Shown here: piece by piece, positions 43,408-53,500 of the stretch
How positions within the stretch are numbered: the first letter of the stretch is position 1
How the letters are laid out: every line of letters begins with the position of its first letter
Origin: Christensenella timonensis
Lineage (GTDB): Bacteria; Bacillota; Clostridia; Christensenellales; Christensenellaceae
DNA: 64,000 nucleotides
Direction of reading: 5' to 3'
Assembly (NCBI RefSeq): GCF_900087015.1
Contig: NZ_FLKP01000002.1
Span: forward strand, 1,364,001-1,428,000
Translations under genes and position numbers: made by a program
Notes under the pieces: generated by a model
The model's database searches: none
What the model saw: only the letters and a program-made list of their open reading frames with translations
Told to the model about the DNA's origin: nothing

Positions 43408-43857
43408 ATGAGGGCAGTCGTACAACGGGTAAAAAATGCTTCCGTCACGGTGGAAGGCAATACCATAAGCAGCATCGGCACGGGCCTTTTGGTGCTGGTG
43501 GGGATAAGCCGCGACGATACGCGCAGGGATATGGAATACATTGCGGACAAATGCCTGAATCTGCGGGTGTTTGAAGACGCGGACGATATCATGAACCTGT
43601 CGCTTATGGATATCGAAGGAGAGTTGCTGCTCGTTTCGCAGTTCACGCTTTACGGCGACGCGCGTAAGGGAAGAAGGCCAAGCTATATCCACGCCGCGCC
43701 TCCTGATGTTGCGCGCGATATGTTTGCGGAGTGTGTGGAAATATTCAGGCAAAAATGGCCTAAAATACAGACGGGACAGTTCCGGGCAATGATGGATGTG
43801 TCGCTCATAAACGACGGGCCGGTGACGATCCTGCTTGACAGTAAAAAGGAATTTTAG
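43408..43857 (+). CDS. dtd: D-aminoacyl-tRNA deacylase
   Basis: Removes D-amino acids from mischarged tRNAs. The 149 aa include MRAVVQRVKNASVTVEG, the active-site SQFTLYGDARKGRRPSY, and the cross-subunit Gly-cisPro loop in NDGPVTILLDS. It starts 7 nt after the rel stop; the ribosome site is weak, so coupling is likely. rel-dtd linkage is conserved. Confidence 0.96.
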   Translation: MRAVVQRVKNASVTVEGNTISSIGTGLLVLVGISRDDTRRDMEYIADKCLNLRVFEDADDIMNLSLMDIEGELLLVSQFTLYGDARKGRRPSYIHAAPPDVARDMFAECVEIFRQKWPKIQTGQFRAMMDVSLINDGPVTILLDSKKEF

Positions 43858-43859
43858 AT

Positions 43860-44489
43860 ATGTTGATTGATCCGGTGATCACGGGCCGAGAGAGCGGGCT
43901 TTTTGAAAATTGTTATATCGTGCGTGCGGAAGGTGAAAATGAGGCGGTCGTCATAGACCCGGGCGAGGGCGCGCAGGAGATCATCAGGCAGCTTGACAAG
44001 CTGAACCTCGGCGTTTCGCATATTCTGCTGACGCACGGGCATGCCGACCATATCGCGGCTGCGGACGACCTGCGTGAAAAGTATGGCGCAAAGGTCGCGA
44101 TCCATGAAAAGGACGCGGAAATGCTGGGGCATCCTTCACGGAACCTGTCCGCTTTTTTAGGCCGTGAATGTAAGCTTGCCCCAGCGGATATTTTGCTGAA
44201 AGATGGCGATACCATCGACGCGGCAGGGCTTTCGTTTAAGGTGATGCATACGCCGGGGCATACGTGCGGCGGTGTGTGTTATTTAACGGGCGACGTTATG
44301 TTTTCAGGCGATACGCTTTTTGCAGGATCGATCGGGCGGACGGATTTCCCGGGCAGCGACTGGGAAGAGATGTCGCAGTCACTTGCGCTGTTAAAAGGGA
44401 CGGAACGGGACTATGCCGTTTATCCGGGGCACGGCGAAGCGACGACGCTTGGGCGTGAAAAGCGGAGCAACCCGTTTATGCAGGGATAA
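43860..44489 (+). CDS. MBL-fold metallo-hydrolase (glyoxalase II-like, YqgX type)
   Basis: Predicted zinc hydrolase. The 209 aa have the metallo-beta-lactamase motif THGHADH (H59, H61, D63, H64), HTPGHTCGG, SGDTLFAGSIGRTD and YPGHGEAT. This compact form without the glutathione-binding C-terminal domain is common next to dtd and hemZ in Clostridia; the substrate is not established. It starts 2 nt after dtd and ends 3 nt before hemZ. Confidence 0.9.
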   Translation: MLIDPVITGRESGLFENCYIVRAEGENEAVVIDPGEGAQEIIRQLDKLNLGVSHILLTHGHADHIAAADDLREKYGAKVAIHEKDAEMLGHPSRNLSAFLGRECKLAPADILLKDGDTIDAAGLSFKVMHTPGHTCGGVCYLTGDVMFSGDTLFAGSIGRTDFPGSDWEEMSQSLALLKGTERDYAVYPGHGEATTLGREKRSNPFMQG

Positions 44490-44492
44490 CGT

Positions 44493-45965
44493 ATGTTTTC
44501 TTTATATACCGATACGCCGGAATTTTATAATGACATTTGTGACGAAATCCGTCTTTTTGTAAACGAAAAGAAGATAGCCCAAGTCGAAAAAGACGTAATG
44601 AGTGCCGGTCATTTGCTGCGGCATTTTTTTTGGCGCGATGAAAACGGCTGGCACGGCAGGGCGGAATATTATATCGACAGTGACCTCAAGCGGAAAGTGG
44701 AAACGGCGCCGGAGTTTACGGAGGACGGGAAAGCGGTCGATGTGGCGCAGGATACGCTGCTGGCAAAGAAGCTGCGCAAGCATCATGTCAAAGGGATCGT
44801 CTATGAAGCGCTCCATGGGTATTATGGCGAGGATAAGCCGTGGGGATCGCTGACCGGTATCCGTCCGACCAAGCTGATGCACGAGCTTGCTGCAAAACGG
44901 GGCATCAGCGAAGCAAAACGGATATTCCGCGAAACGTATTTTGTGACGGAGCCTAAAATATCGCTGGCGGAAACGATCGTGACCCGGCAGGAGCCCTATC
45001 GCAGCGATATCGAGGAAACGGACGTGGATATTTACGTGGGGATTCCCTTTTGTATATCGCGCTGTAAATATTGTTCGTTCATATCGCGGGATATCAAGTT
45101 CAATACGAAGCTCAAGGATCAATATATGGCGTGCCTGCTCCATGAATTTGAGCTGATGCGGGATACGCTGGAAAAATATCGCGTACGTGCGGTGTATGTG
45201 GGCGGCGGTACGCCGACTGCGCTGGGCGATGAGGAATTTGCACAGCTGCTTCGCGCGGTAAGCGAATACTTTAAGGAGCCGCGCGAATTCACCGTGGAGG
45301 CCGGCCGCCCGGATACGATCACGCGCGAAAAGCTGGATATGATAAAAGCCGCAGGCGCGGGGCGTATCAGCATCAATGCGCAGACAACAAATGACGATAC
45401 GCTTTTGCGGATTGGCCGCAGGCATGACGCGGGGGATTTCTTCCGCGCGTTTGAGCTGGCGAAAACATATGGGTTCGACAGCATCAATACGGATATCATA
45501 TTGGGGCTGCCTCTGGAAACGACGGAGGACACCAAGCGTACGCTTATGGATGTGACGCGGTTTGAGCCGGAAAATGTTACGGTGCATACGCTGGCGTTGA
45601 AAAATTCTTCTGATTTTGCGCTGGAAAACCAGGATTTGCTCGATAGCCGGATGGTTACGGAGATGGTGGAGCTCTCGCAGCAATTTTTGAGCGAAAAAGG
45701 CTATCTGCCCTATTACCTGTACCGTCAGAAATATATGAGCGGCAATATGGAAAACGTAGGTTTTTCGCAGCCGGGGAAAGAGTCTGTTTACAACATCGAC
45801 ATCATGGAGGAAACCGTGAGCGTGCTGGCGTTTGGCGCAGGCGGCATCTCCAAAAAACTGTACCCGGAGCAAAACCTTTTGAAGCGCGCGGCAAACGTCA
45901 AAGACATTCCAAATTATATCGAGCGTACATGCGAGATGGCGGATAGGAAAAAAGAGCTGTTTTAA
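44493..45965 (+). CDS. hemZ: Radical SAM coproporphyrinogen III oxidase-like protein HemZ
   Basis: HemN-related radical SAM protein; in Bacillus HemZ is linked to oxygen-independent coproporphyrinogen oxidation, though many homologues have other or unknown roles. The 490 aa have an N-terminal domain (1-165) specific to HemZ and the radical SAM cluster site GIPFCISRCKYCSF (C187, C191, C194), then VYVGGGTPTAL, EAGRPDTI and SINAQTTNDDTL. No other heme genes are present in the window, so actual heme synthesis is not shown. Confidence 0.9.
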   Translation: MFSLYTDTPEFYNDICDEIRLFVNEKKIAQVEKDVMSAGHLLRHFFWRDENGWHGRAEYYIDSDLKRKVETAPEFTEDGKAVDVAQDTLLAKKLRKHHVKGIVYEALHGYYGEDKPWGSLTGIRPTKLMHELAAKRGISEAKRIFRETYFVTEPKISLAETIVTRQEPYRSDIEETDVDIYVGIPFCISRCKYCSFISRDIKFNTKLKDQYMACLLHEFELMRDTLEKYRVRAVYVGGGTPTALGDEEFAQLLRAVSEYFKEPREFTVEAGRPDTITREKLDMIKAAGAGRISINAQTTNDDTLLRIGRRHDAGDFFRAFELAKTYGFDSINTDIILGLPLETTEDTKRTLMDVTRFEPENVTVHTLALKNSSDFALENQDLLDSRMVTEMVELSQQFLSEKGYLPYYLYRQKYMSGNMENVGFSQPGKESVYNIDIMEETVSVLAFGAGGISKKLYPEQNLLKRAANVKDIPNYIERTCEMADRKKELF

Positions 45966-45989
45966 AGGATATAACCGGGATGTGGTTTG

Positions 45990-46018
45990 TTGACACGTTT
46001 TTGTTTTGCGGATATAAT
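45990..46018 (+). promoter_or_regulatory. Consensus promoter of the hisS-aspS operon
   Basis: A perfect TTGACA (45990-45995), 17 bp, perfect TATAAT (46013-46018). The start point is near 46025. Confidence 0.92.
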
Positions 46019-46024
46019 ATAGCT

Positions 46025-46280
46025 AATGGAAAAGGCGATGACACGGAGAGTACCCATGTGCCTTGCGGATAAGAGAGCGGCTGCCGTGGCTGAAAGCGGC
46101 CGTGCGTTCAAGATATGGGGAAGAACACCGGAGAGCCCTTATGGCGAAAACGGCTGTGATTAGCTATGGGCGCAGGCCTGCGTTATGGGCGAGAGTGGAA
46201 AGCGGTTTCGCTTTCAATGTGGGTGGTACCGCGGGTTTTTTATAACTTCGTCCCTTTTTGTGGGCGGGGTTTTTGTTTTT
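46025..46280 (+). promoter_or_regulatory. T-box riboswitch, probably histidyl-tRNA-sensing
   Basis: This 339-nt gap between hemZ and hisS is a T-box leader. Stem I: CCCAT (46053-46057) pairs with ATGGG (46115-46119); AGTA (46049-46052) is the S-turn opposite the specifier loop; CGG/CCG and GGC/GCC pairs close below. The specifier loop reads GAAGAACACCGG; CAC (46126-46128) is a His codon and fits the downstream gene. The T-box sequence GGGTGGTACCGCGG is at 46221-46234. The terminator pairs AACTTCGTCCC (46244-46254) with GGGCGGGGTT (46262-46271), then Ts. Uncharged tRNA should stabilise the antiterminator. An overlapping AAC (46124-46126) is also present. Short ORFs in this stretch are not coding. 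Confidence 0.93.
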
Positions 46281-46304
46281 TAGATCAGTTTGGAGGAAAT
46301 AAAG

Positions 46305-47558
46305 TTGGCAGTAAAAGCACCGAAGGGTACAAAGGATGTTTTGCCGCAGGACAGCTATAAGTGGCATTATGTTGAGGACATTGCACGCGAATTGACGGAG
46401 GAAGCGGGGTACCGCGAGATCCGTACGCCTGTCTTTGAGCATACGGAGCTCTTTTTGCGCGGCGTTGGCGATACGACGGATATCGTACAGAAAGAAATGT
46501 ACACGTTTACGGACAAAGGCGACCGCTCGGTCACGCTGAAGCCGGAAGGAACGGCAGGCGTTGTACGTGCGTTCATCGAAGGGGGCTTGCCTTCCAACGC
46601 GCAACCCACGAAGATGTATTATCTGAGTGCGCCTGTATTCCGCTATGAAAAGCCGCAGTCCGGCCGGTTACGCGAGCATCACCAGTTTGGCGTAGAGGTG
46701 TTTGGCGCGGCGGACGCGAGTATCGACGCAGAGGTGATCGGCCTTGCGCTCGCGATGGTCAAAAAAGCGGGGCTCAAAAAGCTCAAGCTCAATATCAACA
46801 GCATTGGCTGCGACAAATGCAGGCCGCAATATAACGAAACGCTACGGGCTTACTTAAAGGAACACGAGGGCGAATTGTGCGAAACGTGCAAGCAGCGTAT
46901 GGAGCGCAACCCTTTGCGTGTGCTTGACTGCAAGGTGGAGAGCTGCCAAAAGATCGTTGCCGGCGCGCCCAAGATGATCGATCATCTATGCGAGGAATGT
47001 TCCTCACATTTTGACGACCTGAAAAAGTATTTGGAAGCGCTGGAAATCGGATATACGGTCAATCCGCTCATCGTACGCGGGCTCGATTACTATACAAAAA
47101 CAGTGTTTGAAATCATTTCGGACAGCATCGGCGCGCAGGGCACGGTATGCGGCGGGGGACGCTATGACAAGCTGTTAAAGCAGATCGGCGGCCCGGATAT
47201 GCCGGGCATCGGCTTTGGCATGGGCATCGAGCGCCTGCTTCTTGTAATGGAGAGCGAAGGGATCGAGATCCCGGAGCCGTCTGTCACGGATGTGTTCGTG
47301 TGTACGCATGGCGATGCGGCGCGTTTAAAAGCGATCCGGCTCGTACGCGACCTGCGTGAAGGCGGGATCAAGGCGGACATGGACCACTGTGCGCGCAGTA
47401 TCAAAGCACAATTTAAATATGCGGGCAAGATAGGCGTAAAAACGGTGATCGTGCTCGGCGAAGAAGAGATGGAAAAGGGAACGGCGGTCTTAAAGACGAT
47501 GGAGACAGGCGAAGAGCGGGCCGTGCGACAGGACGAAATAAAAATATTTTTAATTTGA
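46305..47558 (+). CDS. hisS: Histidyl-tRNA synthetase
   Basis: Class II synthetase. TTG 46305 has GGAGG (46292-46296) 8 nt upstream and gives 417 aa starting (M)AVKAPKGTKDVLP. TTG 46290 overlaps the ribosome site and is rejected. Motif 2 is in KPEGTAGVVRAFIE and FRYEKPQSGRLREHHQFGVE; the HisA segments RGLDYYTKTVFE and GGGRYDKL are present; the anticodon-binding domain is at the C-terminus. Expression is expected to follow His-tRNA charging through the T-box. Confidence 0.97.
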   Translation: MAVKAPKGTKDVLPQDSYKWHYVEDIARELTEEAGYREIRTPVFEHTELFLRGVGDTTDIVQKEMYTFTDKGDRSVTLKPEGTAGVVRAFIEGGLPSNAQPTKMYYLSAPVFRYEKPQSGRLREHHQFGVEVFGAADASIDAEVIGLALAMVKKAGLKKLKLNINSIGCDKCRPQYNETLRAYLKEHEGELCETCKQRMERNPLRVLDCKVESCQKIVAGAPKMIDHLCEECSSHFDDLKKYLEALEIGYTVNPLIVRGLDYYTKTVFEIISDSIGAQGTVCGGGRYDKLLKQIGGPDMPGIGFGMGIERLLLVMESEGIEIPEPSVTDVFVCTHGDAARLKAIRLVRDLREGGIKADMDHCARSIKAQFKYAGKIGVKTVIVLGEEEMEKGTAVLKTMETGEERAVRQDEIKIFLI

Positions 47559-47585
47559 TTTTTTAGATTGATGGGAGAGTAAGCA

Positions 47586-49370
47586 ATGGGAGAGTTTTTA
47601 CAGGACTGGAAAAGGACAGCGCTTTGTGCGGAGTTTACCACGAACGACATTGGCAGGGAAGTGACGCTGATGGGATGGGCGGACACACGCCGCGACTTAG
47701 GCGGGCTGGTATTCGTCGACCTGCGCGACCGTTCGGGCATCATGCAGGTGGTATTCAACGAATCGGCCTTTGAGGGGGATTTTGACAAGGTCGGAAGTAT
47801 CCGCAGCGAATTCGTACTTGCTGTGAAAGGCGAGATCGTCAAGCGTTCGGAGGATACGGTCAATCCGAAACTGCCGACCGGGTTGATCGAAGTAAAGGTG
47901 CGCGAGCTTAAAATTTTGAGCAAGGCGGAAACGCCGCCGTTTGAGTTAGAGGATGGGAGCAAGGTACGCGAGGAGCTGCGCCTTAAGTACCGTTACCTTG
48001 ACCTGCGCCGCCCCCAGATGCAGAAAAACCTGATGCTTAGGAATAAGATCGCAAACGTAGCGCGTAATTATCTTGCGGAAAACGGATTTTTGGATATTGA
48101 AACGCCTATGCTGCAAAAGAGCACGCCGGAGGGCGCGCGTGATTACCTTGTGCCGTCGCGTATCCATGCGGGCTGCTTTTATGCACTGCCGCAGTCTCCC
48201 CAGCTTTTCAAACAAATATTAATGATTTCCGGTTATGACCGGTATTTCCAGATCACGAAATGTTTTCGTGACGAGGACCTGCGCGCGGATCGCCAGCCGG
48301 AATTTACACAGATCGATACGGAGATGTCGTTTGTGGAAGCAGACGACGTCATGAGCATGCACGAGGGCTTGATGCAGCGCGTGTTCAAGGATGTGATGGA
48401 TGTCGATATTAAGCTGCCCCTAAAGCGCCTTACCTATCAGGAGGCGATGGATCGCTTTGGCAGCGACAAGCCGGATACGCGATTCGGGCTGGAGCTTAAG
48501 GATGTCAGCGATATCGTTGCCGGCAGCGAATTCAAAGTGTTCAGTTCAGTGGTCAAGAACGGTGGCAGCGTACGTGCGATCAATGCCAGGGGCTGTGCGA
48601 ACATCTTAGCCCGCCGCGAGATTGACGCGCTGGTCGATTTTGTCAAGATTTACGGTGCGAAGGGCATGGCGTGGATATCCATCCGCGAGGATGGGCTCAA
48701 TTCGCCCATCACCAAGTTCATGACAAGCGAAGAGATCGACGCGATCATGCAGCGTTTGGATGGCCAGGTTGGAGACATCCTGTTCTTTGTAGGCGACAAG
48801 AACTCGGTCGTATACGATTCGCTGGGCGCATTGCGCTTAAAGCTCGCGGAAAAGCTCGAGCTGATCCAGCCGAACACATGGGATCTTTTGTGGGTGACGG
48901 AGTTCCCGCTGTTTGAATACAGCGAGGAAGAAAAACGTTACGTGGCGAAGCACCATCCGTTCACCTCGCCGATGGACGAGGATGTGGACAAGGTGGTTTC
49001 CGATCCGGCGAACGCGCGCGCGAAGGCATATGATATCGTGCTGAACGGTAACGAGATCGGCGGCGGCAGTATCAGGATACACAGCACGGAGTTGCAGGAA
49101 AAGATGCTCGAAGCGCTCGGGTTCTCCAAAGAAGAAGCGTGGAACCGTTTTGGCTTCCTGCTGGAAGCGCTCAAATATGGGACGCCGCCGCACGGCGGGC
49201 TCGCATATGGGCTTGACCGCCTTGCGATGCTGATGGCGGGCGTGGATTCTATCCGCGACGTGATCGCGTTCCCCAAGGTACAGAATGCATCGGATTTGAT
49301 GTCCAAAGCACCGGATGTGGTTGACAAGAAACAATTGCGCGAGCTGCATATCCGGGTGGAAGAAAACTAA
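47586..49370 (+). CDS. aspS: Aspartyl-tRNA synthetase
   Basis: Class IIb synthetase of the bacterial type, 594 aa. Order: N-terminal OB anticodon domain (about 15-110, GWADTRRDLGGLVFVDLRD), catalytic core with SPQLFKQILM and FRDEDLRADRQPEFTQIDTE (motif 2), the inserted GAD domain (about 290-420), and motif 3 GLAYGLDRLAMLM. The DLGG of the OB domain has Leu where non-discriminating enzymes of the Pseudomonas type have His, which favours an Asp-specific enzyme (inference). It is co-transcribed with hisS behind the T-box. Confidence 0.97.
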   Translation: MGEFLQDWKRTALCAEFTTNDIGREVTLMGWADTRRDLGGLVFVDLRDRSGIMQVVFNESAFEGDFDKVGSIRSEFVLAVKGEIVKRSEDTVNPKLPTGLIEVKVRELKILSKAETPPFELEDGSKVREELRLKYRYLDLRRPQMQKNLMLRNKIANVARNYLAENGFLDIETPMLQKSTPEGARDYLVPSRIHAGCFYALPQSPQLFKQILMISGYDRYFQITKCFRDEDLRADRQPEFTQIDTEMSFVEADDVMSMHEGLMQRVFKDVMDVDIKLPLKRLTYQEAMDRFGSDKPDTRFGLELKDVSDIVAGSEFKVFSSVVKNGGSVRAINARGCANILARREIDALVDFVKIYGAKGMAWISIREDGLNSPITKFMTSEEIDAIMQRLDGQVGDILFFVGDKNSVVYDSLGALRLKLAEKLELIQPNTWDLLWVTEFPLFEYSEEEKRYVAKHHPFTSPMDEDVDKVVSDPANARAKAYDIVLNGNEIGGGSIRIHSTELQEKMLEALGFSKEEAWNRFGFLLEALKYGTPPHGGLAYGLDRLAMLMAGVDSIRDVIAFPKVQNASDLMSKAPDVVDKKQLRELHIRVEEN

Positions 49371-49371
49371 A

Positions 49372-50073
49372 ATGGATGAATCAAGGACGGTCGCGCTGCT
49401 CGGGACACAGGCGGTAGATAAGCTGAAAAGCAGCACGGTAGCCATTTTTGGCGTGGGCGGCGTCGGTTCGTTTGCGGCGGAAGCAATCGCCCGCGCCGGG
49501 GTTGGCAGGCTTGTCCTGGTGGATAACGATGTTGTCAAACCATCCAACTGCAACCGTCAGCTGGTCGCCCTTACATCTACGGTCGGGCAGCGTAAGACGC
49601 ACGTCATGCGTGAGCGCATTTTGGATATCAATAAAGACGCAAGGGTGGTCGTCCATGACGTGTTTTACGACGAACAAACTTCGGACGATATTTTTGAAGG
49701 ACAGCGTATTGATTATGTTGTGGACGCGATAGACAGTATTCCTTCCAAGGTAAAGCTGGCCTGTGAATGTAAAAAGCGGAACATAGCGATCGTTTCTTCT
49801 ATGGGTGCGGGCAACAAGCTGTACCCGGAACGGTTTGGCGTGATGGATCTTTTTCAAACGACATACGACCCGATCGCTAAGATATTGCGCAAGCAATTGA
49901 GGCATTGTGGGATAGACAGCCTCACGGTCGTATGTTCGGACGAGCCGCCGCTCCCATCGGCGGCGGAAGAGGACGGAAAGCGCGTTCCGGCAAGCATATC
50001 GTTCGTGCCGTCCGTATGCGGGCTTTTGATGGCGGGCGTGGTCGTGCGCTACCTTGCAGGAGTGAAGGAATGA
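49372..50073 (+). CDS. tcdA: tRNA threonylcarbamoyladenosine dehydratase (TcdA/CsdL-like)
   Basis: E1-like enzyme that cyclises t6A37 of tRNA to ct6A. ATG 49372, one base after the aspS stop, gives 233 aa. The nucleotide-binding site is FGVGGVGSFAAEAIARAG, with DNDVVKPSNCNRQ and DAIDSIPSKVKL following, and DLFQTTYDPIAKILRKQLR typical of TcdA. The longer frame back to 49315 lies in aspS. Distinction from ThiF/MoeB rests on these segments and the synthetase neighbourhood. Confidence 0.9.
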   Translation: MDESRTVALLGTQAVDKLKSSTVAIFGVGGVGSFAAEAIARAGVGRLVLVDNDVVKPSNCNRQLVALTSTVGQRKTHVMRERILDINKDARVVVHDVFYDEQTSDDIFEGQRIDYVVDAIDSIPSKVKLACECKKRNIAIVSSMGAGNKLYPERFGVMDLFQTTYDPIAKILRKQLRHCGIDSLTVVCSDEPPLPSAAEEDGKRVPASISFVPSVCGLLMAGVVVRYLAGVKE

Positions 50074-50516
50074 AAGAAGCGGGTCTGGTCACGAAAATCG
50101 AAGGGGATACGGCATACCTGAAATTCAATCGGACGTCGGCCTGCGCCAAATGCGGCGCATGTGGGATGGTCGCGGGGCAAAGCGATATCACCGTGAGTGT
50201 GGACAACTCGCTGCACGCTTCGTTAGGCGACCGGGTGGAAGTACATTTCACCACGAAAAATGCACTGTTGTCGTCCGCGATCGCATACATCTTCCCGTTG
50301 GTTATGCTGTTCGCCGGCGTGTGGCTTGGGTATGTGATCCCGCAGGATGTATTTCCGGTAAAAGACGCGTTCGCCGCGATTTTGGGAATCGCTTTTGCGG
50401 CAGCGGCGTTTTTGATTTTGAAGTTATTGAATCCTTATTTCAAGAAGAAATTTGCCAAGGTATATACGATGGTGAGAATATTGGATGAAAGTGAGCCAGG
50501 GGATAAGTGTTCTTAA
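50070..50516 (+). CDS. RseC/MucC-like membrane protein
   Basis: Homologues act in RseC-type reducing systems or sit beside Rnf complexes; the role here is unknown. From ATG 50070 (4-nt overlap with tcdA; AAGGA just upstream) the protein has 148 aa: an N-terminal beta domain with the Cys cluster ACAKCGACGM, then two transmembrane helices (about 70-92 and 100-118) and a short basic tail. No rsx/rnf gene is nearby. The last 10 nt overlap smc. Confidence 0.85.
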   Translation: MKEAGLVTKIEGDTAYLKFNRTSACAKCGACGMVAGQSDITVSVDNSLHASLGDRVEVHFTTKNALLSSAIAYIFPLVMLFAGVWLGYVIPQDVFPVKDAFAAILGIAFAAAAFLILKLLNPYFKKKFAKVYTMVRILDESEPGDKCS

Positions 50517-53500
50517 AAAGAATCGAAGTAAACGGCTTCAAATCCTTTTGTAACAAGAAGGACATCATTATCAATAAAGGGATCACGGGCGTAGTTGGCC
50601 CCAATGGCAGCGGCAAGAGCAATATCGCCGATGCTTTGCGTTGGGTTTTGGGGGAGCAGAGTTCCAAAAACCTGCGTGGAAGCACGATGCAGGACGTCAT
50701 TTTCAACGGTACGCAAAGCCGCAGTAAAAAAAATTATTGCGAGGTATGCCTGATCTTTGATAACTCTGATATGCGCATTAAAACCGATTATACGGAGATA
50801 TCCGTCCGGCGGAAAATGTACCGTTCTGGGGAGAGTGAATATTATATCAACAACAGCGGCTGCCGGCTAAAGGATATCCTGGAGCTGTTCCGCGATACGG
50901 GCATCGGCAAGGAAGGATATTCGATCATCGGGCAGGGAAAAATCGATGAGCTATTGACGAGTAAAGCGACCCAGCGCCGTAAAGTGTTCGAGGAAGCGGC
51001 CGGGATCATGAAGTACCGCGTACGCAAGGAAGAGGCGGAGCGCAACCTGCAAAAGACAAAAGAGAATGTGACGCGCATCGACGATATCCTCTCGGAGCTT
51101 TCCGCGCAGATCGAGCCGCTGGAAAAGCAAATGAACGAGGCAAAGGATTATCTTTCCCTGCGCGACCGTTTGAAAGAGCTGGAGATCAACCTGTACCTGT
51201 ACCAGTGCGACAGGACGGATGAACGCATGGCTAGGCTCGAGGGACAGCTTTTGGAAAACGAGCAGGAATTTAAGGATATGACCGAACAGATGGCGGACAA
51301 AGCCGCGCTGGTTTCGGATATCAAAAAACAGTTGCAATCCATCCAGGAAGCGATCGAACGGCAGAACGTGGAGCTTGGACAGCAGATGAGCGAGCAGGAA
51401 CGCCTGCGCGGGCAACTGAACCTGCTGGAGGAAAAGGAACAGACGCATGTGAACACGCTCAACGAAAATGCGGAAAAACGCGATGCGCTGCGTGAGTCTA
51501 TTGAACAAAGTACGCAAAAGGCAGAGGCGATCAACGCCGAGATCAGCGAGCTGAATACAGTGATCGATGAAAAATATGCACAGATATGCCGGCTGCGCCA
51601 ATCCGTTGAAGAGATCGCAGGCCGCAGCGGCGACGTCCAAAGCGGGATCGAGGGCTTGAAGCGGGAGGTCGAGACGGCACGGACTGATTTCCAGACCATG
51701 ACCATCGCTTTGAGCGAGAAACAGGTCAAGGAAGAGGTGCTGGTGCAGAAGCTTGAGGAAGCGGAGCGGCAGCGCGAAAAGCATAACCAATATATCAATG
51801 AGATCAAGGATACGACGCAGGCCCTGGAAAAGGAAGTCGGGGAATACGGAGAAAAGGGCGCAAAGCTGCGCAGCCTGATGAACGAAAGCGCGCAGACCGT
51901 TTCCAGCCTGCAGGCGGAAAAGCAGCGGCAATCCGGGAAACTGGCGGAAATCGCCAGGAAATTGAGCGAAGACGAATCGCGTATGAAATTGTTAAACGAC
52001 ATGCGCGAGGAGTATGAGGGATACTTTGACAGCGTGCGGTCACTTTTGAAAAGCGCCAAAAATGCGCCGGAAGTCAGCGGCAAGATCAAGGGGGTGCTGG
52101 CCGAAGTCATCGAGGTGCCCAAAAAGTATGAAACGCCTATCGAGGTGATTTTGGGCAATGCGCTGCAGAACGTCGTTGTTGGCAGCGATACGGACGCGAA
52201 GGAACTGATTGCACATTTGCGGAAAAATAATCTCGGACGCGTTACCTTTTTGCCCACGGAAGCGCTCAAAGTGCGCCGCTTGCAGCAGGACGAAAAGAAA
52301 TACCTCTCCATGGACGGGGTGGAATGTATCGCGAGCGAGGCGATCGTGTGCAGCGATGAGATACGGCCGGCGGTCGATTTCCTGTTGGGGCGCACAGTGA
52401 TCGTACGCGATATGGACAGTGCGATCTCCCTGATGCGGGCGAGCGATTATGCGTTTCGTACAGTCACGATGGACGGGGATTTCATCAAGCCGGGCGGTGT
52501 GATTACGGGCGGCAGCCTAAAAAATACCAAAACAGGGCTTTTGTCGCGTAAGCGTATGGCGCAGGAGCTGGAAGAAAACATTGCATCCAACAAAAAAGCA
52601 TTTGAACAATTGAATCAGGAGCTGGCGGGGTTGGATCCCAAAATCGAAGAGGCGCTTGCGACGCAAAAACAGGCGCTTGACGATTTGCGCGCGCTGGAAG
52701 TGCGCGCGGCGGCAGCGAAGCAAGCGCTGCAGTCGGCACAGCAACAGCTTGGCGACCGCGACCGTGTGGCTTCGGAATTGAGCGACAACGCACAAAGCCT
52801 TTCATCGGAGATCGAAGCGTCCCGCAGGGATATCGATGCATTGCAGAAGGATATCATCAAGGCGCGCGCAGAGTTTGACGCACGGACGCAAAAGCTTAAG
52901 GAGATGGAAGGGACGGCCGCCAAAAGCGCGCTCGAAACCTCTGAAATCAAGGATAGCCTTTCGGCGCAGGAGCTTGAGCAAACGGAATATAACAATCGGA
53001 AAAACATGCTGCTCAATGAAGCGGAGCATGTGAGGAATGCTGCGGCGCAAGCCAAACAGGATTTGGATCATATGCTGCGTCAAAATGAGATTTTGACTGC
53101 GGAATTAAAAGGGATCACGCATGATAAGGCGGAGCTGCGTGCACAGCTCGACGGGATTTTGGGTCGTGTGAAGCAAGCGGGGGAGGCGTCGCAGGAAAAA
53201 CTTTCTCTGCGTGACGATTTAAACAAACAGCTTGAAGAAACGGAGCAGGGCGCAAAGCTGATCTCGGCGCGGAGGGACGAGCTGATCGAGAATAAATACA
53301 AGCTGATCGCAAGCAAGGAAAAGCTGGAGGTTTCCAAGGAAACGTATCAAAATAAGCTGTGGGACGATTATGGCCTGACCTATGCAAACGCACTTGCTTT
53401 CAAGAGTGAGTTTTCGTTCCAGTCCGCGTCCCGTGAAATCGACGGGATCAGGGGACGTATCCGCGACATGGGGGCGGTCAACCCCAATGCGATCGAGGAC

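Noticed and set aside
44502-45872. A 456-codon ORF on the - strand opposite hemZ
   Set aside because: Long only because hemZ codon usage leaves few stops on the opposite strand; it has no recognisable domain, and hemZ is certain.
46063-46360. Short + strand ORFs in the gap before hisS
   Set aside because: They lie across the T-box stem I, antiterminator and terminator, and have no ribosome site.
47586-49370. Non-discriminating AspRS suggested by the AAC in the T-box
   Set aside because: The OB domain reads DLGG with Leu at the position tied to discrimination, so an Asp-specific enzyme is more likely; kept only as a question in the T-box finding.
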